From: Stieleria varia
Lineage (GTDB): Bacteria > Planctomycetota > Planctomycetia > Pirellulales > Pirellulaceae
DNA: 64,000 nt
Direction: 5' to 3'
NCBI RefSeq assembly: GCF_038443385.1
Contig: NZ_CP151726.1
Span: forward strand, 8,866,001 to 8,930,000
Numbering within the stretch: the stretch's first letter is position 1; the number at the start of each line of letters is the position of its first letter. Positions 43,852 through 52,674 of this stretch are shown in pieces. The notes below the pieces were generated by a model. It had not been told where the DNA came from and did no database searches. It saw only the letters and a program-made list of their open reading frames with translations. Made by a program: the position numbers and the translations under genes.

Positions 43852-43878
43852 CGCACTCCGGCTGATGCAATATTAGGG

Positions 43879-44011
43879 CTAGTGCATAGGCCAGTCTTAG
43901 AACGTGGGTTCGGTAGATGAGCCGTTTTGGCGTTAGCCACGGTTTTCGTGACACAACCGTGGCTAACGCCAAAACGGCTAACCCCAAAATCAAGACCGGA
44001 TGATGCACTAG
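43879..44011. mobile_element. 133-bp MITE-like palindromic element, copy 3 (inverted)
   Basis: The third 133-bp copy, in opposite orientation to those at 24802 and 34891. It begins CTAGTGCATAGGCC and ends GATGATGCACTAG, with the same internal palindrome of AACCGTGGCTAACGCC type. It lies 28 bp from the 183-bp element, and both end in CTAG. Confidence 0.85.
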
Positions 44012-44129
44012 ATACGTTGGTCGTGAAACCTGCGTTTCACGACCAGCCCAAATCGATCTGGTAAACGTTGGCTGGAAATTGATAAGTAAGTGGGACGAAG
44101 CGAGTCTTTCCTCCCACCGATCCGATTTC

Positions 44130-44564
44130 GTGCAACATTCTTTGATTCGACCTTTCCTGCTGACCCTCGTCGTTTGCGCAGCCCTTTCGCTGACTGGCTG
44201 CGTCCGACGGCGCATGACCGTACGGACCAACCCACCGGGCGCGGTCGTGTCGGTGGACAATCAAGTCATCGGGATATCGCCCGCTGCGACACCCTTCACA
44301 TACTACGCGGCACGTGATATCCGGATTGAAAAGGATGGCTATCGCACCGAAACGATTCGCAAGCAGATCAACCCGCCGTGGTACCAATGGCCGGGCATCG
44401 ATTTCGTTGCCGAAACCCTGTGGCCCGGCGAACTGCGTGATGAGCGAATCATCGACGTGCAGTTGGTCCCCAAAGTCGTCCCGAGTGAAGAAGAAGTCGT
44501 GGGACGCGCCGAGACGCTTCGCAATCAATCCAAAGCAGGAATCGTTCCCGCCCAACGACGGTGA
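44130..44564 (+). CDS. PEGA-domain lipoprotein
   Basis: A 144-residue protein starting with GTG at 44130. The N-terminal lipoprotein signal is RPFLLTLVVCAALSLTGC (lipobox LTGC). A PEGA domain follows (TVRTNPPGAVVSVDNQVIGISPAATPF, then the family's KDGYRTE strand). The C-terminal 60 residues are unassigned. PEGA domains are thought to bind surface polymers or proteins at the cell envelope. The gene is flanked on both sides by repeat-rich DNA. Confidence 0.82.
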   Translation: MQHSLIRPFLLTLVVCAALSLTGCVRRRMTVRTNPPGAVVSVDNQVIGISPAATPFTYYAARDIRIEKDGYRTETIRKQINPPWYQWPGIDFVAETLWPGELRDERIIDVQLVPKVVPSEEEVVGRAETLRNQSKAGIVPAQRR

Positions 44565-45166
44565 TCCGTTTACGGGCGCATCTGGTAGTGGGATTCGCCA
44601 GAATTCCGCTCGGACAGGATTTCTGGCGAAATCCATAAGACCCGGCCGCTTTCGCGTCGCGGCTCATAGCGTTTGATGGTGTCGTACTCAGAGAAGCCAG
44701 GATATGTCAGCCTGGAAAGGCAAGGGCTTTTACATCGACGTAGCCATCCTGCTCCGCAGGATGACGCCCGACGATTGATTTGGCAATCTCAGTCGGTCAT
44801 GCCGAACAGTTGAATTGAGGGTCGGTGATGTCGGTAGCGGCTTCGTTTGACACCCAAGGGCCGACGACGTTTTCTGGATTGCAACCCGCTTGATCGCACC
44901 GCATCACGGCGGAGCGTGATGCCTACGCGAGAAGAAAAGCGTTTGGATGGTCACTCATCCAGATTCACGTGATCTTTGGTACATACCAGTGATGGAGATT
45001 CGATTGTCGTGAAAAAGCCGCGAGACGGTCGACTGATCAGGGGCAAAGGCATCGAGCAGTTGCTGCCACTATCGGCGCAGTTCAGGGTCTGCAGAGCGAG
45101 TCATGGTTTAACGCTCAGTGCAAAGATGTTAAAAGCCCTGGCCTGGAAAGGCTGACGTACAGGCGG
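44565..45166. other. Intergenic region with two R2 half-repeats
   Basis: About 600 bp between convergent genes and no credible gene. R2-related pieces are at about 44700-44720 (ATGTCAGCCTGGAAAGGC) and 45140-45160 (GCCTGGAAAGGCTGACGTAC), in the same orientation. The stretch between them has scattered stops in all frames. Confidence 0.5.
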
Positions 45167-46225
45167 CTATGGTTCACATCCGGGATGGATGCCCGGTTCC
45201 AGCAGGCTGTTCTTGTCCCGGAAATGATCCACGTCGGCTTGTTTGCCCATCACCAGGATCGTTTCGTTGGCCGCGAACTCGCGACTGCCGGCCGGGTTGA
45301 ACACAAACGAGTCATCCGCCAATTTGATCCCGACGACCAGCAACTCGTACAAGTCACGCACTCGCAGTTGGGCGATCGTTTTTCCGATGACCGAACTTCC
45401 GTCGGGAACGTACAGTTCGTCCAGCAGGAAGTCTTCGGTTGCCGATTGGGTCAGCGACAGAAAGAAGTGTGCTGTGGAGGGTCTTGTTACCAAGCGTGAC
45501 ATGTATTCCGCCACCATTTGGTGCCCCATCACCACTTCGTCGGCACCCGCCTGTCGTAGTTTTCGCGACGACGATTCCCGCTCGGCTTGGGCGACGATCC
45601 GGACTTTGGGACACAGATTGCGAGCCGACAAAGTGATGAACACGTTTTGCGCGTCGGTGGGCAGTGCCACCACGATCGAGGAGGCACGTTGAATTCCCAC
45701 ACTGATCAGCACGTCTTCGTCGGTCGCATCCGCATTGATCGCGTGATACCCCAATTGGATGGCTTGCTGAAACTGGTCTTCGTCAATCTCCAGGATTACG
45801 AACTGGCGTTTTTGTGAACTGAGGTACTGAGCCAGGATCGGCCCGCTTTTTCCAAACCCGCAGACAATGGTGTGGTTGCTCAGCCGCTTGATTTCTTTTT
45901 CCATTCGTCTTCTCCCAATGGCTCGATCCAGTTCACCTTGCAACATCGTCTGAATGACGCCGGTGAACGTGTACGCCGCCGCACTGACACCGAGCACGAT
46001 CACGGCGATCGACAGAATTTGAGTCGCGTCAGATGCCGAACTTCGCTCGCTGTATCCGACTGTCGAGATCGTGACGACCACCATCCACAACGACTCTAGC
46101 CAGCCGTAACCGGCGATCCATTTGAACCCCATCGTCGCCAGGACCACGATCGCCACCAAAGCGGTGAAGCCGTTGCGGAGTTTGGCAAGTGAGGAGTGCA
46201 TCGGCAGAGTAAAATCGAGGACCAT
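45167..46225 (-). CDS. Potassium channel with RCK (TrkA-N and TrkA-C) domains
   Basis: A 352-residue two-helix channel. The first membrane helix is about residues 18-36. The pore helix and selectivity filter TISTVGYSE are near residues 52-60, and the second helix is at about 68-92. The RCK domain starts at HTIVCGFGKSGPILAQYL (Rossmann GxGxxG), and the TrkA-C domain (SSVIGKTIAQLRVRDLYELLVVGI) is near residues 270-340. It should form a tetrameric K+ channel gated by ligands or nucleotides bound to the RCK ring. It is divergent from the dehydrogenase gene at 46294 over 68 bp. Confidence 0.92.
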   Translation of the reverse strand: MVLDFTLPMHSSLAKLRNGFTALVAIVVLATMGFKWIAGYGWLESLWMVVVTISTVGYSERSSASDATQILSIAVIVLGVSAAAYTFTGVIQTMLQGELDRAIGRRRMEKEIKRLSNHTIVCGFGKSGPILAQYLSSQKRQFVILEIDEDQFQQAIQLGYHAINADATDEDVLISVGIQRASSIVVALPTDAQNVFITLSARNLCPKVRIVAQAERESSSRKLRQAGADEVVMGHQMVAEYMSRLVTRPSTAHFFLSLTQSATEDFLLDELYVPDGSSVIGKTIAQLRVRDLYELLVVGIKLADDSFVFNPAGSREFAANETILVMGKQADVDHFRDKNSLLEPGIHPGCEP

Positions 46226-46293
46226 GCATGACGTAGCGACAAATCTCGTCCTCTCTGAGCATATTCATTCACACCGTTTCCCAACAGAACCCT

Positions 46294-49200
46294 ATGAATC
46301 TTTCGATCGATCTCCAACGACGACGATGGGGCCACCCATGGTGCCCTCGGTACTCTCTGCTGATCGCAATGTGCTTGATTTGCGTATCGGCTGGCGCGCA
46401 AGACGCCGAGCTGCCGGCGGGGAATGAGCAAGTGCGCCAAATCATGCAGACATTTCAAGGACGCGGTGTGATGGCCGATGGGTCCCAGCCGACGCCGCCA
46501 GACAAGGCCCTGGACATGTTTCGTTTGCGAGACGGTTTTCAAATCGAACTGATGGCCAGTGAACCCAATATTGCACAACCGCTGTTTCTCTCCTGGGATT
46601 CTCGCGGTCGCATGTGGGTCGTGCACTATCGACAATATCAGTTTCCCGCCGGACTGAAGGTGATCCGATACGACCAGCACTTGCGAGCCGTATTTGATCG
46701 CGTCCCCGATCCACCGCCCCACGGCACACCCGGCAAGGACTTGATCACCGTCCACGGCGATCCCGACGGTGATGGTCACTACGAAACACATCAGCCTGTC
46801 ATCTCGGGACTCAACATTGCATCCGCGGTACAGGTCGGTCATGGAGGAATCTGGGTGCTCAACCCGCCGTACCTGCTATTTTATCCCGATGCCAATCGCG
46901 ACGATGTGCCAGACAGTGATCCGGTGGTGCATCTGTCCGGCTTCGGGCTACAGGACACCCATTCGATCGCCAACAGCATGATGTGGGGACCCGACGGCTG
47001 GCTGTACGGATGCAACGGCAGCACCACGACCGGCGACGTCAGTTCCGCGGTGACCAAAGGCGTTCGCTTTCAAGGACAATGTGTTTGGCGTTATCACCCC
47101 AAGACACAGGTCTTTGAAATCTATGCTGAAGGCGGCGGGAACAACTTCTCTCTGGACATCGACGCCGGCGGACGCGTCTTCGCAGGGACCAACGGCGGCA
47201 ACACACGCGGATGGTATTTCCCGCAAGGCAGCTACTCGGAAAAGAACTGGGGCAAGCACGGTCCGCTGACCAATCCATATGCCTTCGGATTCTTTCCGCC
47301 GATGAAATTCAAAGGCGATGGTCGCCGATTTCCTCAAGCATTCTGTGTCTACGAGGGCGGTCTGTACCCGAAACCCTACGACGGCATGATCTTGGCACCC
47401 AACGCGATGCAGAACCTCGTCTGGGCAAGCCAGCGTATCGCGGACGGTTCGACCTATCGCACGGAAGATGAAACCAATCTGCTGGAAAGTGATGACCACT
47501 GGTTCCGTCCCGTCTACGCCGGTGTCGGTCCCGATGGCTCGATGTACATGGCCGATTGGTACGACTCTCGACTCAGCCATGTCAGTCCCATCGACGATTG
47601 GCACAAATCCAGCGGCCGCATCTATCGCGTCATCCCAAAGGGCAGCTCGCCCGCGTACGACGGAGCTGACCTGCACACGATTCCTCTGGCGGACCTGCTG
47701 ACTCGCTTGCAACATCCCAACAAATGGGTTCGCAAACGTGCGGTGTTGGAACTCGGCTGGCGTGAAGAGCGGTCCGCGCTGGACACGCTGGTTCAACAGG
47801 TCAACGCGACGCAGAGTAATCCCGGTGACACTCACGGAACCCTCGAATCACTTTGGGCCATCAACCTGCTGGGCGGGCTGAATCGTGAGCGAGCTGAACA
47901 TTGGATTTCTCACCAGGATCCAGACGTTCGACGTTGGGTTGTGCGTTTGATGGGAGATCGGAAAGAGCCGATCAAGGGTCTTGATTCGATGGCGGCGAAG
48001 GAAACGAACGTCCAGGTCCGTAGTCAGCTCGCCGCGTCGGCGAAGCGGTTGCCCGCGGACGCAGCCTTGCCCATCATTGCCGCTCTGCTGCGTCACGATG
48101 GAGACATCGACGACCCACACATGCCGCTGATGATTTGGTGGGCCATCGAAGCGCATGCCGAGCGATGGGACTTGGTTCGCGAAATGCTGGAAGCACCAGA
48201 CGTTTGGCAGTTGCCGCTGATACGGCAAGTCGTCCTCGCACGATTGATCGGGCGATATGCGGCATCCGCTACCCCGGACGAATTGCAATGGTGTGCGGAA
48301 CTGCTGCAGCTCGCACCGGATGCGGAGTCCAAGACTCAACTGTTGGTCGGGTTGAGCCGGGCCTTTGAGGGCCGCTCGATCCCCGTGCTGCCGGACGCAT
48401 TGCAGGCTGCCTTGCAAGAGAGCCAAGAGCGTCTGGGGCAGTCTGGACTCGTGCTCGCGATCCGCCAAAACAACGACGCCAAGGCCAACGAGATCGTGAG
48501 AACGCTCAGCGATCGTAACGCGGACTTAACGTTGCAACTCAAACTCGTCGAGACGCTTGGCGAAGTCCCGATGCAGGCAACGCAATCTGTTTTGATCGGT
48601 TTGGCGACGGGGCGAAACACAATCGAGCCCGCGTTGCAACGTGTTGCGATCGCATCGCTCGCCAGCTACGACGATGCATCGATCGCCAATTCGTTGATCG
48701 CAGCGTTCGGCAGTCGTATCTCCGACGAGCACGACCTGCGTTCCACCGCGTGTCGCACTTTGGCCAGCAGACCCGGCTGGGCAAAGGCTTTGCTACGAGA
48801 ACTAACAGAGTGGCGTTTGCGAGTCGATCAAGTTCCCCCAGATGTGATTCAACAGCTGCGATCCTACGACGACCCCGAAACGGTTGCATCGGTCGAGAAA
48901 GCGTTTGGCAAGTCCGTCACGACGGCTTCGCCGGAGAAACTAGCCGAGATTCAACGACTGCAAACACTCGTTGCCGACCATAGCTTGCAAGGCGATCCTG
49001 CTGCCGGAAAATTACAATTCACACAGCGATGTGCGACGTGTCATCAGTTGTTCGGCGAAGGTCAGAAGGTCGGACCGCCGCTGGACGGTTACGAGCGCGG
49101 CAGCACGCGATTCTGGATTCACAACATGGTCGATCCGAGTTTGGAGATCCGCGAAGGATACCAGTCGTACTTGGTCCTGACCCTCGACGGTCGAACGGTG

Positions 49201-49395
49201 ACGGGAATGATCGCCGCACAAGACGAAACGACGGTGACGTTGAGGACGGCCAAAGGGGAAACGCAAAAGATCGATCGCGAAAAGATCGAAGTCCTGCGTG
49301 CGCTGCCTGCCTCGTTGATGCCCGACGGGCTGCTCAAGGACGCCAGCGAGCAACAGATCCGCGACCTGCTGGCGTACCTGATGTTGGGTGCGTGA
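46294..49395 (+). CDS. PVC-type heme-binding membrane-bound dehydrogenase with HEAT repeats
   Basis: A 1033-residue exported protein with a signal peptide at about residues 22-38. The N-terminal half is a beta-propeller dehydrogenase-like domain (MWVVHYRQYQFPAGLK, DGWLYGCNGST, MYMADWYDSRLSH). The middle part (about 480-890) consists of HEAT-type helical repeats. The C-terminus is the PVC heme-binding domain with C-A-T-C-H near residues 913-917 and the typical tail LVLTLDGRTVTGMIAAQDETTV. It would bind one c-type heme and pass electrons from an unknown substrate outside the cytoplasmic membrane. This architecture is very common in planctomycetes. Confidence 0.92.
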   Translation: MNLSIDLQRRRWGHPWCPRYSLLIAMCLICVSAGAQDAELPAGNEQVRQIMQTFQGRGVMADGSQPTPPDKALDMFRLRDGFQIELMASEPNIAQPLFLSWDSRGRMWVVHYRQYQFPAGLKVIRYDQHLRAVFDRVPDPPPHGTPGKDLITVHGDPDGDGHYETHQPVISGLNIASAVQVGHGGIWVLNPPYLLFYPDANRDDVPDSDPVVHLSGFGLQDTHSIANSMMWGPDGWLYGCNGSTTTGDVSSAVTKGVRFQGQCVWRYHPKTQVFEIYAEGGGNNFSLDIDAGGRVFAGTNGGNTRGWYFPQGSYSEKNWGKHGPLTNPYAFGFFPPMKFKGDGRRFPQAFCVYEGGLYPKPYDGMILAPNAMQNLVWASQRIADGSTYRTEDETNLLESDDHWFRPVYAGVGPDGSMYMADWYDSRLSHVSPIDDWHKSSGRIYRVIPKGSSPAYDGADLHTIPLADLLTRLQHPNKWVRKRAVLELGWREERSALDTLVQQVNATQSNPGDTHGTLESLWAINLLGGLNRERAEHWISHQDPDVRRWVVRLMGDRKEPIKGLDSMAAKETNVQVRSQLAASAKRLPADAALPIIAALLRHDGDIDDPHMPLMIWWAIEAHAERWDLVREMLEAPDVWQLPLIRQVVLARLIGRYAASATPDELQWCAELLQLAPDAESKTQLLVGLSRAFEGRSIPVLPDALQAALQESQERLGQSGLVLAIRQNNDAKANEIVRTLSDRNADLTLQLKLVETLGEVPMQATQSVLIGLATGRNTIEPALQRVAIASLASYDDASIANSLIAAFGSRISDEHDLRSTACRTLASRPGWAKALLRELTEWRLRVDQVPPDVIQQLRSYDDPETVASVEKAFGKSVTTASPEKLAEIQRLQTLVADHSLQGDPAAGKLQFTQRCATCHQLFGEGQKVGPPLDGYERGSTRFWIHNMVDPSLEIREGYQSYLVLTLDGRTVTGMIAAQDETTVTLRTAKGETQKIDREKIEVLRALPASLMPDGLLKDASEQQIRDLLAYLMLGA

Positions 49396-49553
49396 TCGTC
49401 GCTCGACTTTCCAAGTCGATGGCGTCAATCTGCTGGGCGTCGTGTTGATGATGGATTTAGGCGCGAACGAGCCCTACCGCTGACGCGTCACGACGTTTGG
49501 TGGTGTGATGCGTAGAGAAGCTGGGGTATGTCAGCCTAGAAAGGCTGACGTAC
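49396..49553. repeat. R1 and R2 repeats, rearranged inverted version of the 159-bp unit
   Basis: An R1 copy in reverse orientation (about 49396-49420) starts at the TGA of the dehydrogenase gene. An R2 copy in reverse orientation (GGTATGTCAGCCTAGAAAGG... at 49525-49553) lies further on, preceded by GTGTGATGCGTAGAGAAG, which is the inverse of a segment in the tandem unit at 29970. TGACGCGTCA at about 49481 is also shared. The order is altered relative to the tandem copies. Confidence 0.7.
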
Positions 49554-49580
49554 ATTTTGAGCGACGGAGAGAACCACACA

Positions 49581-49614
49581 ATAAAAATAGCGGCCTCGGT
49601 GAGAGGCCGCTATT
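49581..49614 (-). terminator. Intrinsic terminator of pnp
   Basis: On the minus strand a perfect 12-bp stem, AATAGCGGCCTC against GAGGCCGCTATT (arms at 49586-49597 and 49603-49614, 5-nt loop), is followed by TTTTTAT. It begins about 30 bp after the pnp stop codon. Confidence 0.88.
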
Positions 49615-49644
49615 GCAATGGAATCTAAGTCTCAGAGTGGATGC

Positions 49645-51930
49645 TTAGCGACGACCGCCGCCGCCACCGCCGCCGTTGCCGCCGCGACGTCGGCCGCTGC
49701 CTCCGCCGCTACCGCCTCGGCGTCGGGGACGATCTCCGTCGCCTCCACCGTCGCGGTCACCGCGGTCTCCACGGTCACGACCACCTTCGTCGCCGCCTTG
49801 CTCGGCGACCATGGCGGCAATCTCGTCTTCTTCGCCCAGCTCCTCAAGTGCTTGGCGGCGACTGAGCTTCACGCGATCGTGCTCGTCGACATCGATGACC
49901 AGAACCTTCATCGCGTCACCGACACGGACCACCTTGTCGATGCTGCTGATGTAGCCGCTGCTCAGTTCGCTGATGTGGCACAGGCCGTCGCGGCCTGGCA
50001 GGATTTCGACGAATGCGCCGAAGTCCTTGATGCTGCTGACGGTTCCTTCGTAGATCTTTCCGATCTGAACCGTCGCCGTGCAAGCTTCCACTTGTCGCAT
50101 CGCGGCTGCGGCCGACTCTTTGTCTTGACCGGCGACCAGCACGGTGCCGTCATCGTCGACTTCGATCACACATCCGGTGGATTCTTGGATGCCACGAATG
50201 TTCTTTCCGCCGGGACCGATCAGGGCACCGATCTTGTCCGTCGAGATCTTGGTTCGCAACAAGCGAGGCGCGGTCGGAGCGGTCTCGCGTCGAGGACGTG
50301 GGATCGTGGTCAGCATCTTGCGCAAGATCTCGATCCGAGCCTCACGTGATTGCTTCAGCGTTGCGCGAATGATGTCTTCGCTGATCCCAGTGACCTTGAG
50401 GTCCAACTGAATTCCGGTGATGCCGTTCTGCGTTCCGGCGATCTTGAAGTCCATGTCGCCGAAGTGATCTTCGGTTCCCAGGATGTCGGTCAGCAGGACC
50501 CACTTGTCTTCCGTTTCACGAACCAAACCGATGGAGATACCGGCGACGGGATTGCTGATCGGAACACCCGAAGCCATCAGGGCGAGGGTCGCACCGCAAA
50601 CCGATGCCATCGAGCTGCTGCCGTTGGACTCGGTGATGTCGCTGATCACGCGGATCGTATAAGGAAAGTTTTCTGCGGCCGGCAAGACCGGAGCGACGCT
50701 TCGCTCGGCCAAGCAGCCGTGGCCGATTTCGCGACGGCCAGGTCCACGGATCGGACGGCATTCGCCGACGCTGTAGGAGGGGAAGTTGTAGTCCAGCATG
50801 AACTTCTTGCTGTACTCTTCTTGCAAGCCATCGACACGTTGTTCGTCGCGCTGGGTTCCCAACGCGACCGTGATCAAAGCTTGAGTTTCACCGCGTTGGA
50901 ACATGGCCGAACCATGGACGCGAGGCAGCAAGTCGGTTTCGCAGACGATTTGACGCAAGCTGGCGTTGTCGCGTCCGTCGGGACGGGTGCCGGCGAGGAT
51001 CAGATCGCGGACGACCTTTTCCTCCAAATCGTGCCAAATGCTCTTGAAACGCTTTTCGCAGACAGCGCCATCGGCGTTGGGGTCCGGGATGACTTCGCCC
51101 ATCGCACGGTCACGCAACGCACGCACGGCGTCGGCGCGATCTTGCTTGCCGGAGGTCTGCTGTGCGGCTTTGAAATCGTTGTAGTACGCGTCGGTCAGAC
51201 GCTGCAGCAGCCCGTCGTCTTCCGGCGGGGTGTACGGGGTTTTGGTCGGATTGACCCTTTCGTACAGCTCTTGTTGCAACGCGATGACTTCGCGAATCAT
51301 CTTGTGAGCGAACTGAATCGCTTCCATCATCTCGTCTTCTGGCATTTCGTGGGCAAAGCCCTCGATCATGGCGACTTGCTTGCTGTCACCACTGACGATC
51401 ATGTCCAGTTCGCTGGACTCCAGTTCGTCGTGCGTCGGGAAAACGATCAGCTCGCCATCGATCTTGCCGACTCGTACCGAAGCCAGGGGGCCTTGGAAGG
51501 GCAGCGGGCTGACGTGCAGCGCCGTGGAGGCACCGTTCATTGCCAAGACATCGCCGTCATGTTGCTGGTCGCTGGCGACCACCATGGCTTGGACCTGGAC
51601 TTCGTCTTTGTAGCCGTTGGGCCACAGAGGACGAATCGGGCGGTCCATCAAGCGGGAGCTGAGGATTTCCTTGGTCGTCGGACGGCCTTCGCGTTTCAGG
51701 AATCCGCCGGGGAATTTGCCGGCTGCAGCGAATCGTTCGCGGTAGTCACACGTCAGGGGAAAGAAATCCAAGCCGGGGCGGGGGTCGCTCGACGCGGCCG
51801 CGACCAACACGACGGTCTCTCCGTATTGCACCAACACGGCTCCTGCCGCTTGCTTGGCCAATTGGCCGGTTTCGAACGACAGGACTTGGCGTCCGATTTT
51901 TCGTTCCACTCGAATTTTGTTTACAGTCAC
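49645..51930 (-). CDS. pnp: Polyribonucleotide nucleotidyltransferase
   Basis: A PNPase of 761 residues (GTG start at 51930; a TTG at 51936 would add two). Two RNase PH domains are seen, the first with GRPTTKEILSSRLMDRPIRPLW and the second with ERSVAPVLP and SNGSSSMASVCGATLALM. A KH domain (KIGALIGPGGKNIRGIQEST) and an S1 domain (GTVSSIKDFGAFVEILPG) follow. The last 45 residues are an unusual Arg/Gly/Asp-rich tail resembling an RGG box. It degrades RNA 3' to 5' by phosphorolysis. It follows rpsO, as in many bacteria, and ends at an intrinsic terminator. Directly before the start AAAAAGG serves as Shine-Dalgarno, with better spacing to the GTG. Confidence 0.96.
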   Translation of the reverse strand: MTVNKIRVERKIGRQVLSFETGQLAKQAAGAVLVQYGETVVLVAAASSDPRPGLDFFPLTCDYRERFAAAGKFPGGFLKREGRPTTKEILSSRLMDRPIRPLWPNGYKDEVQVQAMVVASDQQHDGDVLAMNGASTALHVSPLPFQGPLASVRVGKIDGELIVFPTHDELESSELDMIVSGDSKQVAMIEGFAHEMPEDEMMEAIQFAHKMIREVIALQQELYERVNPTKTPYTPPEDDGLLQRLTDAYYNDFKAAQQTSGKQDRADAVRALRDRAMGEVIPDPNADGAVCEKRFKSIWHDLEEKVVRDLILAGTRPDGRDNASLRQIVCETDLLPRVHGSAMFQRGETQALITVALGTQRDEQRVDGLQEEYSKKFMLDYNFPSYSVGECRPIRGPGRREIGHGCLAERSVAPVLPAAENFPYTIRVISDITESNGSSSMASVCGATLALMASGVPISNPVAGISIGLVRETEDKWVLLTDILGTEDHFGDMDFKIAGTQNGITGIQLDLKVTGISEDIIRATLKQSREARIEILRKMLTTIPRPRRETAPTAPRLLRTKISTDKIGALIGPGGKNIRGIQESTGCVIEVDDDGTVLVAGQDKESAAAAMRQVEACTATVQIGKIYEGTVSSIKDFGAFVEILPGRDGLCHISELSSGYISSIDKVVRVGDAMKVLVIDVDEHDRVKLSRRQALEELGEEDEIAAMVAEQGGDEGGRDRGDRGDRDGGGDGDRPRRRGGSGGGSGRRRGGNGGGGGGGRR

Positions 51931-52255
51931 TTTCAATTACCTTTTTCTACCTACAAAACGACATTCACAATCAATGTCTCGCTAATCAGAGGCTGCGGAT
52001 CTCCATCGACACTCAAAACGGCCAGAGGGCCGGAGAAAGCAAGAGATCTTTGCACGCCTCTGCGAGACGCATGCTGCCGGGAACCACACGGTCCACACAG
52101 CAGCGACCAACCAAAACGCTGACGAGCATCACACCGCTCGCTCAGCGATACGCGGGTGGCCACAGTTGGCGGTCAGAGAGAAAAAAGAGGCCGCGGCCGC
52201 CATCGGGACGGTTCGTGGCAGTTCGCCAATCGTCACGCCGATGCGGCCTGTCGGG
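51931..52255 (-). promoter_or_regulatory. rpsO-pnp spacer and pnp leader
   Basis: About 320 bp between rpsO and pnp. Its upstream part contains a terminator-like structure (52181-52248). The rest is the pnp leader, in which several short inverted segments could form the kind of stem-loop cut by RNase III in other bacteria; no specific homologous structure could be assigned. No gene is seen. Confidence 0.45.
52181..52248 (-). terminator. Terminator or attenuator after rpsO
   Basis: On the minus strand GGCCGCATCGG (52248-52238) can pair with CCGATGGCGGCC (about 52206-52195, one bulge), and a further GC-rich stretch leads into TCTTTTTT (to 52181). It lies just after the rpsO stop and could end most rpsO transcripts before pnp. 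Confidence 0.5.
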
Positions 52256-52525
52256 CTATTTTCGGATGCCCAGTTTCCCGATGATATCGAGATACCGTTG
52301 CGGGTCCTCACCCCGCACGTAATCGAGCAACCGTCGACGACGGCTGACCAAACCGAGCAAACCTCGGCGGGAGGCGTAGTCCTTGCGGTGAGTCCGCATG
52401 TGCTCGGTCAATCCGTTGATTCGCTCGGTCAAAATAGCGATCTGAACCTCTGGCGAACCGGTATCGGCGTCCTTTGTCCCGTGTTCTTGGATCACTTCAG
52501 CCTTACGCTGCTTCGAAATCGTCAT
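52256..52525 (-). CDS. rpsO: 30S ribosomal protein S15
   Basis: An 89-residue S15 with the full family sequence: MTISKQRKAEVIQEHG, DTGSPEVQIAILTERINGLTEHM, HRKDYASRRGLLGLVSRRRRLLDY and the end YLDIIGKLGIRK. It binds 16S rRNA at the central domain junction early in 30S assembly. ATG 52525 gives the standard length. It is upstream of pnp on the same strand, the classical order. Confidence 0.97.
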   Translation of the reverse strand: MTISKQRKAEVIQEHGTKDADTGSPEVQIAILTERINGLTEHMRTHRKDYASRRGLLGLVSRRRRLLDYVRGEDPQRYLDIIGKLGIRK

Positions 52526-52674
52526 TCTTCTGTTTCTTAGCCGTGAATATTCAATAAATTTGTACTTCAAACTGTACGTCTATCCTGGCCGCGTAGTGTA
52601 CCGGCCTTCGCCAGTCTCGCAACGTCAAAACCGGGATTTGCGGGATTTGTCCGGGCAACTATTTACGACCCGCT

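Larger units (their letters stand above)
43619..44129. other. Repeat-dense intergenic region
   Basis: About 510 bp between the DinB and PEGA genes. It holds a CTAGCCCGGATA fragment at 43619, the 183-bp element at 43669-43851 and the third copy of the 133-bp element at 43879-44011. The remaining 118 bp before the next gene include GAAACCTGCGTTTC, a small palindrome at about 44025-44040. No gene is seen. Confidence 0.6.

Noticed and set aside
50350..52122. A 590-residue open frame on the plus strand
   Set aside because: It is exactly antisense to pnp, has no family resemblance and arises from the codon bias of the real gene.
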